From positions 1 through 36,135 of the forward strand of contig NZ_LTBA01000025.1 of the NCBI RefSeq assembly GCF_001594005.1: 36,135 nt of DNA, read 5' to 3'. Positions 8,961 through 15,553 of the stretch are shown here, piece by piece. This stretch comes from Clostridium tepidiprofundi DSM 19306. Lineage in GTDB: Bacteria > Bacillota > Clostridia > Clostridiales > Clostridiaceae. Positions within the stretch are counted from its first letter, which is position 1; each line of letters begins with the position of its first letter. Both the position numbers and the translations under genes were made by a program. The notes beneath the pieces are model-generated. The model was given only the letters and a program-made list of their open reading frames with translations, was not told the origin of the DNA and ran no database searches.

Positions 8961-9065
8961 GTTTTACAAGACTCCCTCTTCTATAAGTGAGATATTTAAG
9001 CTTTTTGCTTCAAGTAGAGTCTTCGCCTGAAATTCCGATATTTTGCTTTAGCAAAACAAGTTCAC
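8961..9065 (+). repeat. Short hairpin element, copy 3
   Basis: About 105 bp, aligned throughout with the copy at 9493-9600: GTTTTACAAG, a weakened first hairpin around CTTCTATAAG, TTTTGCTTCAAGTAGAG and its imperfect partner, then TTTTGCTTTAGCAAAA and the end AAGTTCAC. The stop codon of the MazG-like gene lies inside its terminal GTGAAC (minus strand). Confidence 0.7.
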
Positions 9066-9379
9066 TGTCTTTCTTTCATATGTGAATATAATCTTGATAA
9101 ATCCTTACCTTCTTTTTCAATTTGATCTTCTTCAATTATTCCAGTTTTTAATTTTCTTTTAATACATTCATCTACAGCAATATAGGAATACCCCAATCTA
9201 TCCGCAAGCATATACAGTATTATTATTGCCCCGGAAATACAATTTAATATAGCATCTTGAGTTACATTACTTCCTTTGCACAGTAATTTAAACAAATCCC
9301 CAATAATTGCAACCAATTCAGCTTTTAATTTTTCAATTATATTTACATTTGCCATAATATTAAGCTCTTCCCGTCTCAT
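9062..9379 (-). CDS. MazG-like family protein
   Basis: A 105-residue helical protein related to the short MazG-like family of Clostridia. The core ANVNIIEKLKAELVAIIGDLF, SGAIIILYMLADRLG and IEKEGKDLSRLY fits the all-alpha MazG fold, but the EExxE metal-binding set of active NTP pyrophosphatases is not obvious, so catalysis is uncertain. Three in-frame starts exist; AAGGGG lies nine bases before the ATG at 9379, which is chosen over 9388 and a later ATG (MANVN). The TGA stop is the first part of the terminal GTGAAC of the hairpin element, so the original C-terminus may have been altered by that insertion. It is transcribed alone. Confidence 0.65.
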   Translation of the reverse strand: MRREELNIMANVNIIEKLKAELVAIIGDLFKLLCKGSNVTQDAILNCISGAIIILYMLADRLGYSYIAVDECIKRKLKTGIIEEDQIEKEGKDLSRLYSHMKERQ

Positions 9380-9492
9380 AACATTCATCCCCTTTATATA
9401 CTAGGTACCCATTTTTATTAAAATCAGTATCAAATATCAATCTTAATAAAAACATCAAATATACTTATTTAACCTTTTTAATGAGATTTATC

Positions 9493-9600
9493 GATTTTAC
9501 GCCTCCCACTTCTATAAGTGGGAGATTGAAGCTTTTGCTTCAGGTGGAGTAGAGTCTCCACCTGAAGTCTCGATGTTTTGCTTTAGCAAAACGAGTTCAC
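9493..9600 (+). repeat. Short hairpin element, best-preserved copy 4
   Basis: Three perfect hairpins in a row: CTCCCACTT/AAGTGGGAG (9 bp, loop CTAT), TTCAGGTGGAG/CTCCACCTGAA (11 bp, 6-base loop) and GTTTTGCT/AGCAAAAC (8 bp). The element begins near GATTTTAC and ends GAGTTCAC. No reading frame is present. It resembles palindrome-bearing non-autonomous IS200/IS605 derivatives. Of the remaining gene-free DNA at 9380-9793, 9389-9492 and 9601-9736 show nothing recognisable. Confidence 0.75.
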
Positions 9601-9736
9601 TATTTTAACTATTTGAATATACTATATCTCTATTTTAGTTATTTTTATCATTTTATGCAACCATATATAACATATAATAGAAAATAGTTTACAAAGAATA
9701 GCAATGTTTTTAATTGATTAAGCACTTCATAAAATA

Positions 9737-9770
9737 TAAAAATAAAGCAGCCCCTTAATGGTGCTGCTTA
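9737..9770 (-). terminator. Terminator of the rpsF-ssb-rpsR operon
   Basis: On the minus strand AAGCAGC pairs with GCTGCTT around an inner CC/GG and a short loop, followed by TATTTTTAT. It lies 24 bases beyond the rpsR stop. Confidence 0.85.
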
Positions 9771-9793
9771 AAATAACATGCTTAAGCAATATT

Positions 9794-10027
9794 TTATTCC
9801 ATAGTAAATGGTAATAAAGCAATATTTCTTGCTCTCTTAATTGCTAATGTCAACATTCTTTGATGTTTTGCACAATTTCCTGAAATTCTTCTTGGAAGAA
9901 TCTTCCCTCTTTCAGTTATATATTTCTTTAAGACATTTATATCTTTATAATCTATGTATTCTGTTTTATCCACACAGAACGCACAAACTTTTTTCTTTTT
10001 TCTTCTAGTCTTTCTTTGTGCAGCCAT
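9794..10027 (-). CDS. rpsR: 30S ribosomal protein S18
   Basis: A 77-residue small-subunit protein that binds 16S rRNA as a heterodimer with S6. The basic N-terminus ([12 protein letters not shown]), [23 protein letters not shown] and the C-terminal [16 protein letters not shown] are diagnostic. The cysteine pair CAFC plus NCAKH makes it a zinc-ribbon-like C+ form; S18 is one of the ribosomal proteins known to exist with and without such cysteines, so zinc dependence is plausible here. It is last in the operon rpsF-ssb-rpsR. ATG at 10027 follows GGAGGGAAG. Confidence 0.97.
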   Translation of the reverse strand: MAAQRKTRRKKKKVCAFCVDKTEYIDYKDINVLKKYITERGKILPRRISGNCAKHQRMLTLAIKRARNIALLPFTME

Positions 10028-10052
10028 TCTACTTCCCTCCTTATACTAAAAT

Positions 10053-10508
10053 TTAGAATGGTATATCTTCATCATCTATAGGAGTAACATCCGTTCCATA
10101 ATCTAAACTACTTGAATTTGTATTTTGGGGTTCAAAAGAGTTATTCGCAGATTGACCATAGCCTTCTCCAATTCCACTATTAGATTGTTTGTTTCCCCAA
10201 TCTAAAAATTGAACCTCATCAGCTACTACCTCAGTAACATATCTTCTAGTTCCATCTTTAGCTTCATAGCTTCTAGTTTGAATTCTTCCGCTAATACCTA
10301 TCAGTCTTCCTTTGCTCATGTAATTAGCCGTATTCTCTGCCGACTTTCCCCATACAACAACAGGAATGAAATCTGCTTCTTGCTGTCCCTCTCTCTTGAA
10401 TCTTCTATCAACTGCAATTGTAAAGGTGGCAACTGCTGTTCCAGTACCTGGAGTAAATCGTAATTCTGGATCTTTAGTTAATCTACCAATTAACACTACC
10501 TTATTCAA
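10053..10508 (-). CDS. ssb: Single-stranded DNA-binding protein
   Basis: A 151-residue SSB that coats single-stranded DNA during replication and repair and recruits partners by its C-terminal tip. The OB-fold (about 1-105) starts MNKVVLIGRLTKDPELR and includes FTIAVDRRF and FIPVVVWGK. A flexible Asn/Ser/Gly-rich linker (about 110-140) leads to the acidic tip DDEDIPF, the binding site for RecO, PriA and others. The start codon is TTG at 10508 with AGGTGG about nine bases upstream; the homologous start MNKV supports it. It lies between rpsF and rpsR, as is usual in Firmicutes. Confidence 0.97.
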   Translation of the reverse strand: MNKVVLIGRLTKDPELRFTPGTGTAVATFTIAVDRRFKREGQQEADFIPVVVWGKSAENTANYMSKGRLIGISGRIQTRSYEAKDGTRRYVTEVVADEVQFLDWGNKQSNSGIGEGYGQSANNSFEPQNTNSSSLDYGTDVTPIDDEDIPF

Positions 10509-10520
10509 TGATTACACCAC

Positions 10521-10808
10521 CTATTTTTCATGTTTAACAATGATATCTCTTATAACCTCATCTGCTATTCTGAACTTTCTTGTTAACTCTTTAGGTAATT
10601 CAGAATCAGCTTTAAAGTTAAATAAAACATAGATACCTTCATTCACCTTATTAATAGGATAAGCTAACTTTCTCTTACCCCATACATCTACTGTTTCTAC
10701 TTCTCCACCATTCTCTTCGATAATTCCTTTGAACTTATCAACGTTAGCTTTAACAGCTTCTTCGTCTAATGATGGTCTCAAGATAAATAAAGTTTCATAT
10801 GAATTCAT
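10521..10808 (-). CDS. rpsF: 30S ribosomal protein S6
   Basis: A 95-residue ferredoxin-like ribosomal protein, partner of S18 on the 16S platform. MNSYETLFILRPSLDEE at the N-terminus and WGKRKLAYPINK in the middle are family signatures. It lacks the acidic tail of some homologues. It heads the operon rpsF-ssb-rpsR, with a strong GGAGGAGGTGA site before the ATG. The S6:S18 complex is known to repress its own operon in many bacteria by binding the leader just upstream, and that leader is visible here (10820-10865). Confidence 0.97.
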   Translation of the reverse strand: MNSYETLFILRPSLDEEAVKANVDKFKGIIEENGGEVETVDVWGKRKLAYPINKVNEGIYVLFNFKADSELPKELTRKFRIADEVIRDIIVKHEK

Positions 10809-10819
10809 TTATTTCACCT

Positions 10820-10865
10820 CCTCCCCTTGGACTAACGGCTGTACTCTGTACAGCAGGGAACTCAT
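10820..10865 (-). promoter_or_regulatory. S6:S18 autoregulatory mRNA leader
   Basis: On the minus strand a hairpin CTGTAC-AGA-GTACAG (10839-10853) is followed at once by CCG (10836-10838) in an unpaired stretch, and an outer stem TTCCC/GGGGA closes the motif next to the ribosome-binding site of rpsF. A hairpin with an adjacent bulged CCG is the hallmark of the S6:S18-binding leader, which mimics the 16S rRNA site. Confidence 0.75.
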
Positions 10866-10871
10866 CTATTG

Positions 10872-10900
10872 ATTATATCATTTGAAATAATATAAATCAA
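10872..10900 (-). promoter_or_regulatory. Promoter of rpsF-ssb-rpsR
   Basis: TTGATT (10895-10900), 17-base spacer, TATAAT (10872-10877) on the minus strand, directly before the leader. This is a near-consensus sigma-A promoter. Confidence 0.8.
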
Positions 10901-10907
10901 GAAAATT

Positions 10908-11096
10908 TTAATTATTTATCATTAACAACTTTTTCATATTTTTCTCAAATTTACTTCTTGGAAGCATAACTATTCTACCACATTGAACACATTTTATTTT
11001 TATGTCAGCACCTATTCTTATTACTTCCCATCTATTGCTTCCACATGGATGAGTTTTTTTCATTTCAACAATATCTCCTAGATTAAATTCTTTCAT
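10908..11096 (-). CDS. DUF951 family protein
   Basis: A 62-residue protein of the DUF951 family, found across Firmicutes near rpsF/ssb or ychF. MKEFNLGDIVEMKKTHPCGSN begins a compact beta-rich fold; the HPCG and CVQCGR cysteine motifs (Cys near residue 18 and a C-x2-C pair near residues 37-40) suggest metal binding. Basic residues dominate the C-terminus, consistent with nucleic-acid contact, but the function is unknown. An upstream in-frame start (11129) is less likely, because AAAGGTGG stands eight bases before the ATG at 11096 and homologues start there. Confidence 0.85.
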   Translation of the reverse strand: MKEFNLGDIVEMKKTHPCGSNRWEVIRIGADIKIKCVQCGRIVMLPRSKFEKNMKKLLMINN

Positions 11097-11233
11097 ACAA
11101 TGAACCACCTTTGCAATTTTAAATATCAATATATATTATAATTTATATTATTCATTCAACGCAGTCAAGATATGTAAAAAAGTTTATCTATATTCTAGGT
11201 GAACTCATCAACTAATTCGTTAATACTTATATT

Positions 11234-11482
11234 TTATACAATAACCGAAAATCCTTCTTCTTCTTTTAAATATATGTTTTTGAAAGAAAAACTCTTTTCA
11301 TCTATCAACTTGCTAAGCTTTTCATAATCATCTACTTCAATCTTTAAACTAATTCCACAGCTCTTTGTTATATATGTTGGTGTCGGCATTACAATTGCAT
11401 TTATATTATTATTTATTATTTCTTTTTCAGCTTTCATAGCCTCATATGTATTTATAAATGTTATTATGTAGTATCCTTTCAT
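11234..11482 (-). CDS. DUF3343 family protein, putative sulfur/selenium carrier-like
   Basis: An 82-residue protein of the DUF3343 family: MKGYYIITFINTYEAMKAEKEI, TPTYITKSCGISLKIE and a hydrophobic C-terminus. The single conserved cysteine (in KSCGIS) could carry a persulfide or selenide. In many anaerobes DUF3343 genes lie with yedF, selD and class V aminotransferase genes linked to selenium-dependent hydroxylases; here yedF and such an aminotransferase are within 4 kb, though not in one operon. The role is inferred from context only. ATG follows GAAGGGGA at good spacing. Confidence 0.75.
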   Translation of the reverse strand: MKGYYIITFINTYEAMKAEKEIINNNINAIVMPTPTYITKSCGISLKIEVDDYEKLSKLIDEKSFSFKNIYLKEEEGFSVIV

Positions 11483-11533
11483 AAATATCCCCTTCTATAT
11501 AAAGTTTAATTACCAAAAAACTTTAATTAGATT

Positions 11534-11985
11534 GCCAGTTTTCCAGTCGGCTAGTTACCAGCTAATGTTGAAATCGCTAAACGATTTCTTAAATGTAATA
11601 TAAAAACATTTGGTGATTATAAGTATATAGTAATCAAGTTACAAATCTGCACTAGCCCTCTAGTTCTCTGGCAACCTAGCAAACTTATTTTAGCTCTTAG
11701 TACTTAAAACAGATACTGGTTCTCAAGTCACAAATCTGTACTGGAGACTGGAGACTAATAAATAGTTTCCAATCGCCAATCTCCAAAGCAGATTGTTGCT
11801 TTGATAAAAACTAATATAAGAATGCTAGTTTTCCAGTCGGCTAGTTACCAGCTAATGTTGAAATCGCTAAACGATTTCTTAAATGTACTATAAAAACATT
11901 TGGTAATTATAAGTATATAGTTTTCAAGTTACAAATCTGCACTAGCCCTCTAGTTCTCTGGCAACCTAGCAAACTTACTTTTCCC
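11534..11985. repeat. 290-bp repeat, one full and one partial tandem copy (left of oriC)
   Basis: Two tandem copies begin at 11534 and 11824 (CAGTCGGCTAGTTACCAGC), a 290-base period; the second stops near 11985. Each contains the hairpin GAAATCG-CTAAA-CGATTTC (11570-11588, 11860-11878). The same sequence occurs in the opposite orientation at about 34985-35440. Inside are short motifs such as GGAGACTGGAGACT. No reading frame is present, and the rest of the gene-free DNA between 11483 and 12034 shows nothing else. Confidence 0.85.
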
Positions 11986-12034
11986 TAGTACCTTTTTTAG
12001 TTCCTTCTTTTCCTCTCCAAGCGTCGGTTGCTAT

Positions 12035-12646
12035 CTAAATATTTATAATTTTATCCGCCTCATTCATAGTTTCAACTATTGAATACATATTGCTTATTTC
12101 TCCTATTGCAACCTTATCTGTAACTCCATAAAAATCTGTACAAGTTCCACAAACTAATATATTAACATTTTTATCCTTTAATTTTGTTAATCCATCTAAA
12201 ACAGCTGAATCCTCCACTGTTAATTTTACACCGCTATTTAAGAATAAAATATCAGTAGGTATTATATCTGCTTCAGAAAGAGCAAAAATATAACCTTTCA
12301 TTAGTATTTCACCTAATTCATCATTACCATGCCCCAATTTATTTTGCCCGATTACAATAACAAATTTTTCATCATTTTTATTTTCATTTGTACCAGCTTC
12401 ATTATTTTCAGATGTACTAGCTTCACCTTTAATCATTTTTACATGAAAGTAACCATCTTTTTCCTCAATATCAAAACTAAATCCACTTTTTTGAGCCAAT
12501 TTTACAACATTATTTTTCGCCACTTCATTATCTACAATTGTTACAGCCGTTCCACTTTCAATAGAATCAAAATATTTCTTAGTATTTACAACCGGTAATG
12601 GACAACTCATTCCTTTACAATCAATTATCTTTATCATAATGCACAT
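12035..12646 (-). CDS. yedF: YedF-type sulfurtransferase-like protein (selenium metabolism)
   Basis: A 203-residue two-domain protein. Residues 1-75 are a TusA/SirA-like domain with the persulfide-carrying motif C15-P-L-P. A Glu/Asn-rich linker (about 76-93) leads to a DsrE-like domain (94-203) with LVCGTCTDFYGV (Cys166, Cys169), which could relay sulfur or selenium. This TusA-DsrE fusion is the family annotated as selenium metabolism protein YedF, often beside selD. No selD lies in this window. GAGGTAA is eight bases before the ATG at 12646, so that start is preferred to the ATG at 12637. It is flanked by repeats on both sides. Confidence 0.85.
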   Translation of the reverse strand: MCIMIKIIDCKGMSCPLPVVNTKKYFDSIESGTAVTIVDNEVAKNNVVKLAQKSGFSFDIEEKDGYFHVKMIKGEASTSENNEAGTNENKNDEKFVIVIGQNKLGHGNDELGEILMKGYIFALSEADIIPTDILFLNSGVKLTVEDSAVLDGLTKLKDKNVNILVCGTCTDFYGVTDKVAIGEISNMYSIVETMNEADKIINI

Positions 12647-12828
12647 GTTACTTACCTCAATTTATAAGTAACTTTTCACCCCTTTCATAATCTCATTTCT
12701 ACTTGAAATAATTATATAATGTTTTTGAATATATTTGTTATATTTCAAAGTATTTTTTTAATTATTTCTATCGTTATTTTGAATAGATTATGATTATCTA
12801 TTTGTATTTTGAATAGTATATTTTTCAC

Positions 12829-12883
12829 TTCACTCATTTATTATAATAAATTTGTGATATATTTATTATAATAAATGAGTGAA
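12829..12883. repeat. 23-bp perfect inverted repeat
   Basis: TTCACTCATTTATTATAATA and two further bases at 12829-12851 are exactly matched by their reverse complement at 12861-12883, around 9 bases. Neither side is followed by a T-run typical of terminators. It lies between yedF and the tnpB remnant; it may be a left-end palindrome of the insertion element or a bidirectional transcription block. The gene-free stretch 12647-13028 otherwise holds only the tandem repeat below. Confidence 0.8.
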
Positions 12884-12900
12884 TTTTAATCTATAAAATA

Positions 12901-12957
12901 AATAATAAATATTAAAAACTTTAATAATAAATATTAAAAACTTTAATAATAAATATT
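12901..12957 (+). repeat. 22-bp tandem repeat, 2.6 copies
   Basis: AATAATAAATATTAAAAAC plus TTT repeats exactly at 12901-12922 and 12923-12944, with a partial third copy to 12957, about 70 bases before the tnpB start. Confidence 0.85.
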
Positions 12958-13028
12958 TATGTATGCTTATTAGAGGAGAAAGAAAGTTAATGGACTTATA
13001 AAAAAAGAAAAGAAAGCGAGGTGAGAAA

Positions 13029-13370
13029 ATGAGAGTACAAAGAGTAGAAAAGCATATTATTAGACAAAACAATAAGTATTATGCTATGTTAGATAATTTT
13101 GGTTTTATGTCTAAGAATTTATATAATTTTGCAAATTACATAATAAGACAGAAGTTTTGTAAAGACGGACAGTTTATTAGTTATAATAAATTAGATAAAC
13201 TATTAAAGCAAAGTGGAATGGATTATGATTATAGAAATATGCCAGTAGCCCAGTCGGCACAACAATGTTTAAGAGTATTAGGAAAGAATTGGAAATCTTT
13301 TTTTAAATCCATTAAAGACTGGAGTAAAAACAAAAATAAGTATAATGGTAGACCTAAATTACCTAAATAC
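13029..13370 (+). pseudogene. tnpB: TnpB (IS200/IS605 family), N-terminal fragment
   Basis: The first 114 residues of a TnpB protein, the RNA-guided nuclease of IS200/IS605 elements: MRVQRVEKHIIRQNNKYYAML, SKNLYNFANYIIRQKF, NMPVAQSAQQCLRVLGKNWKSFF and GRPKLPKY are typical of the N-terminal wedge/REC region. The frame is clean to 13370, where GTGAACTACT begins a foreign sequence. A GAGGTGAGAAA site precedes the ATG. No TnpA transposase gene is present. It is non-functional because the RuvC-I aspartate region is gone. Confidence 0.85.
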
Positions 13371-13752
13371 GTGAACTACTCGCCACTTACTTCGTTGAAG
13401 TGGGAGCTTCTTGGTCAATAGCACCAACGTGCCAAGTTTACCCAAGCTCAAAAGGTCGCACCGACCTCGATATAATACCAGTTTTATTTCTTGGCAAGAA
13501 ACTACCGTCTTAGACGATTGTAATCGTTCGGACTGCACCAACGTCAAGGCTTGGTTTTCGCTCTTTTGGTGCAGGACGTGTGCTTGAATATTTTACGTGG
13601 TAAAGCTTTTTCTTACCACAACCTTATATATTCAGTTTTATAAGAACTTTTATATTTTCATTATATCAAGTGGAGTGCATTTTTTCAAGGGCATTGAACC
13701 CTTTCAAAAATGGTGTTATCCATCTCCCACTTATAGAAGATGGGAGACTTCC
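13371..13752 (-). mobile_element. TnpB-less IS200/IS605-type element inserted in tnpB, omega-RNA-like
   Basis: A 382-bp foreign block with more G+C than its surroundings. On the minus strand it starts with the hairpin CTCCCAT-CTTCTATAA-GTGGGAG and ends CGAGTAGTTCAC, the same ends as the short hairpin elements. Between them are several hairpins: AAGGGC/CCCTTT type, GTGGTAA/TTACCAC, GCACCAA/TTGGTGC, CGATT/AATCG, AGGTCG/CGACCT and CCACTT/AAGTGG. It contains no plausible protein. Two segments match 3-480. Insertion coincided with loss of about 110 codons of tnpB. The structure fits a decayed or non-autonomous element that keeps the guide-RNA part of a TnpB element; this is inference. Confidence 0.6.
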
Positions 13753-14223
13753 ACACAAAATGTTAAAAGAAACAACAAAATAGAAGATTATTTACACAAA
13801 GCTAGTAAAAAGGTAATTCAATATGCTTTAAATTTGAACTGTAATACTATTGTGATTGGTAACAATAAAGATTGGAAAAGGGAAAGTAAGTTAAGCAAAA
13901 GAATAAACCAATCATTTGTAGGTATACCACATCAAAGATTTATAGAAATGATACAATATAAAGCAGAAGAAGTTGGACTTAATGTAATTTTAACAGAAGA
14001 GAGTTATACAAGTGGCACTAGTTTTTTAGATGATGAATTACCTATAAAAGAGAATTATAACAAAAGAAGAAGAATTAAACGAGGTTTGTTTAAATCGAAT
14101 AAAGGTATATTAATTAATGCAGACTTAAATGGTGCTTATCAGATAGTCAAAAAAGTATTCCCCAAAGCATTTGCAGAGGAGATAGAGGGTGTGGGGTTAC
14201 ACCCAGTCAGAGTAGATGTTTAA
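13753..14223 (+). pseudogene. tnpB: TnpB (IS200/IS605 family), C-terminal fragment
   Basis: The C-terminal 150 or so residues of TnpB, in a different frame from the N-terminal part. NVKRNNKIEDYLHKASKKV, NTIVIGNNKDW, QRFIEMIQYKAEEVGL and ILINADLNGAYQI (RuvC-III Asp) are recognisable. The canonical RuvC-II Glu position reads IVIG; the Glu pair in LTEESYTS may be the relocated catalytic glutamate described for some TnpB and Fanzor groups. The usual CxxC zinc finger is absent in this subgroup. Just past the stop, CAGTCA/TGACTG (14204-14232) forms a stem that may be part of this element's own guide-RNA end. The fragment cannot be translated from a natural start. Confidence 0.82.
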
Positions 14224-14343
14224 CATTGACTGATAAATAATTTTATCAAAATTTTTAATGAATTTATAGATTTTAATAAAATTAATAACCTAACGTTATT
14301 TAACAAGTAGTCTTTACGCTATACATAAAGGAGGAAAAGTTCA

Positions 14344-15492
14344 ATGAAAGTTTATCTTGACAATGCTGCAACTACATTCCCTAAACCAGATGAAGTTTCA
14401 ACCGCTGTTTTAAATTATATGAACAACATAGGTTCAAATCCTGGTAGAGGTAGTTCTTCTAGTTCGTTTCAAGGAAATAGAATTGTATTTCAATGCAGAG
14501 AAGCTATATGTTCATTTTTTAATTATGATAAACCTGAAAATGTAATATTCACATCAAATATTACTTCTTCACTAAATATACTTATAAAAGGAGCTGTAAA
14601 AAAAGGTTGGCATGTTATAACATCCAGCATGGATCATAATGCAGTTTTAAGACCATTGAACTCATTAAAAGATAATGGTCAAATAGAATTCGATATACTT
14701 CAATGCTCTGAAAATGGAATACTTAGTGTTGAAGACTTTAAAAATACTATAAAAGAAAACACTAAGCTTGTTGTACTATCACATGCTTCTAATATCATAG
14801 GTAGCATACAACCTCTTGAAGATATAGGAAAAATATGCAAAGAAAGAGGTATATTCTTTATTATAGATTCTGCACAAACTGCTGGAGTTCTAAATCTTGA
14901 TTTTAAAAAGCTAAATTGCAGTGCCCTAGCATTTACGGGACATAAGAGTCTACTTGGTCCACAAGGTATAGGTGGATTTATTATTGATGATGACTTTAAT
15001 AATGAAATTTCTCCATTAATTGAAGGTGGTACTGGAAGTGTTTCTTCTAGTATATTTCAACCCAATTTTTTACCTGACAAATTCGAAAGTGGAACACTAA
15101 ATACACCAGGTATAGCTGGTCTTTTATCAGGAATCAATTACATAAATAAAACAGGATTAGATACCATTAGAGCTCATGAAGAATCATTAACTCAATATTT
15201 CATTAACGAATTATTAAATATAAGCAACATAACTATTTATGGCTTTAATGATGCTTCTTTAAGAACTTCAACAATATGTTTAAATTCGACAAAAATTGAC
15301 AATTCGGAACTAGGATTTTATCTTGATAAATATTATGGAATTTCCACTAGAACTGGATTACATTGTGCACCACTTGCTCACAAAACAATTGGTACTTATC
15401 CAAATGGTGCTATACGTTTTAGTTTTGGACCTTTCAATGATGCTCAAGATGTTAATTATACTATTGATTCTATAAATAAAATATTAAAATAA
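14344..15492 (+). CDS. Class V aminotransferase, cysteine desulfurase-like
   Basis: A 382-residue pyridoxal-phosphate enzyme of the NifS/SufS-like family that removes sulfur (or selenium) from cysteine (or selenocysteine) onto an active-site cysteine. YLDNAATTFPKP opens the fold; His98 (MDHNAVLRP), Asp175 (IDSAQTAG), the PLP lysine Lys201 (TGHKSLLGPQG) and catalytic Cys341 (TGLHCAP) are present. It resembles the subgroup that travels with YedF and DUF3343 in selenium-using anaerobes, so selenium or sulfur supply for a molybdenum hydroxylase is a reasonable guess. AAGGAGG precedes the ATG. It is followed by yyaC on the same strand, and both run against replication. Confidence 0.85.
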   Translation: MKVYLDNAATTFPKPDEVSTAVLNYMNNIGSNPGRGSSSSSFQGNRIVFQCREAICSFFNYDKPENVIFTSNITSSLNILIKGAVKKGWHVITSSMDHNAVLRPLNSLKDNGQIEFDILQCSENGILSVEDFKNTIKENTKLVVLSHASNIIGSIQPLEDIGKICKERGIFFIIDSAQTAGVLNLDFKKLNCSALAFTGHKSLLGPQGIGGFIIDDDFNNEISPLIEGGTGSVSSSIFQPNFLPDKFESGTLNTPGIAGLLSGINYINKTGLDTIRAHEESLTQYFINELLNISNITIYGFNDASLRTSTICLNSTKIDNSELGFYLDKYYGISTRTGLHCAPLAHKTIGTYPNGAIRFSFGPFNDAQDVNYTIDSINKILK

Positions 15493-15508
15493 CATTAATT
15501 TTTGTATA

Positions 15509-15548
15509 CAACCTTCTATTTTAGTCAATACTTTCAAATAGGAGGTTG
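15509..15548 (+). promoter_or_regulatory. Hairpin hiding the ribosome-binding site of yyaC
   Basis: CAACCTTCTATTT (15509-15521) pairs with AAATAGGAGGTTG (15536-15548): 12 Watson-Crick pairs and one G-T, 14-base loop. The 3' arm contains the whole AGGAGG of yyaC, so the site is masked in the folded mRNA. No T-run follows. Confidence 0.7.
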
Positions 15549-15553
15549 ATTTT

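Noticed and set aside
11196-11210. A further hairpin-element end (GTGAACTCATC)
   Set aside because: Only the short GTGAACT string matches; there is no adjacent palindrome or AGCTTC/TTTTGC segment.
12866-13072. Minus-strand open frame upstream of the tnpB remnant
   Set aside because: It covers a palindrome and simple AT repeats, has biased Phe/Leu/Ile composition and no recognisable family.
13597-13752. 5' part of the open frame that runs into the tnpB C-terminus
   Set aside because: These codons lie in the inserted structured element, have no family resemblance and join tnpB only by chance of frame.
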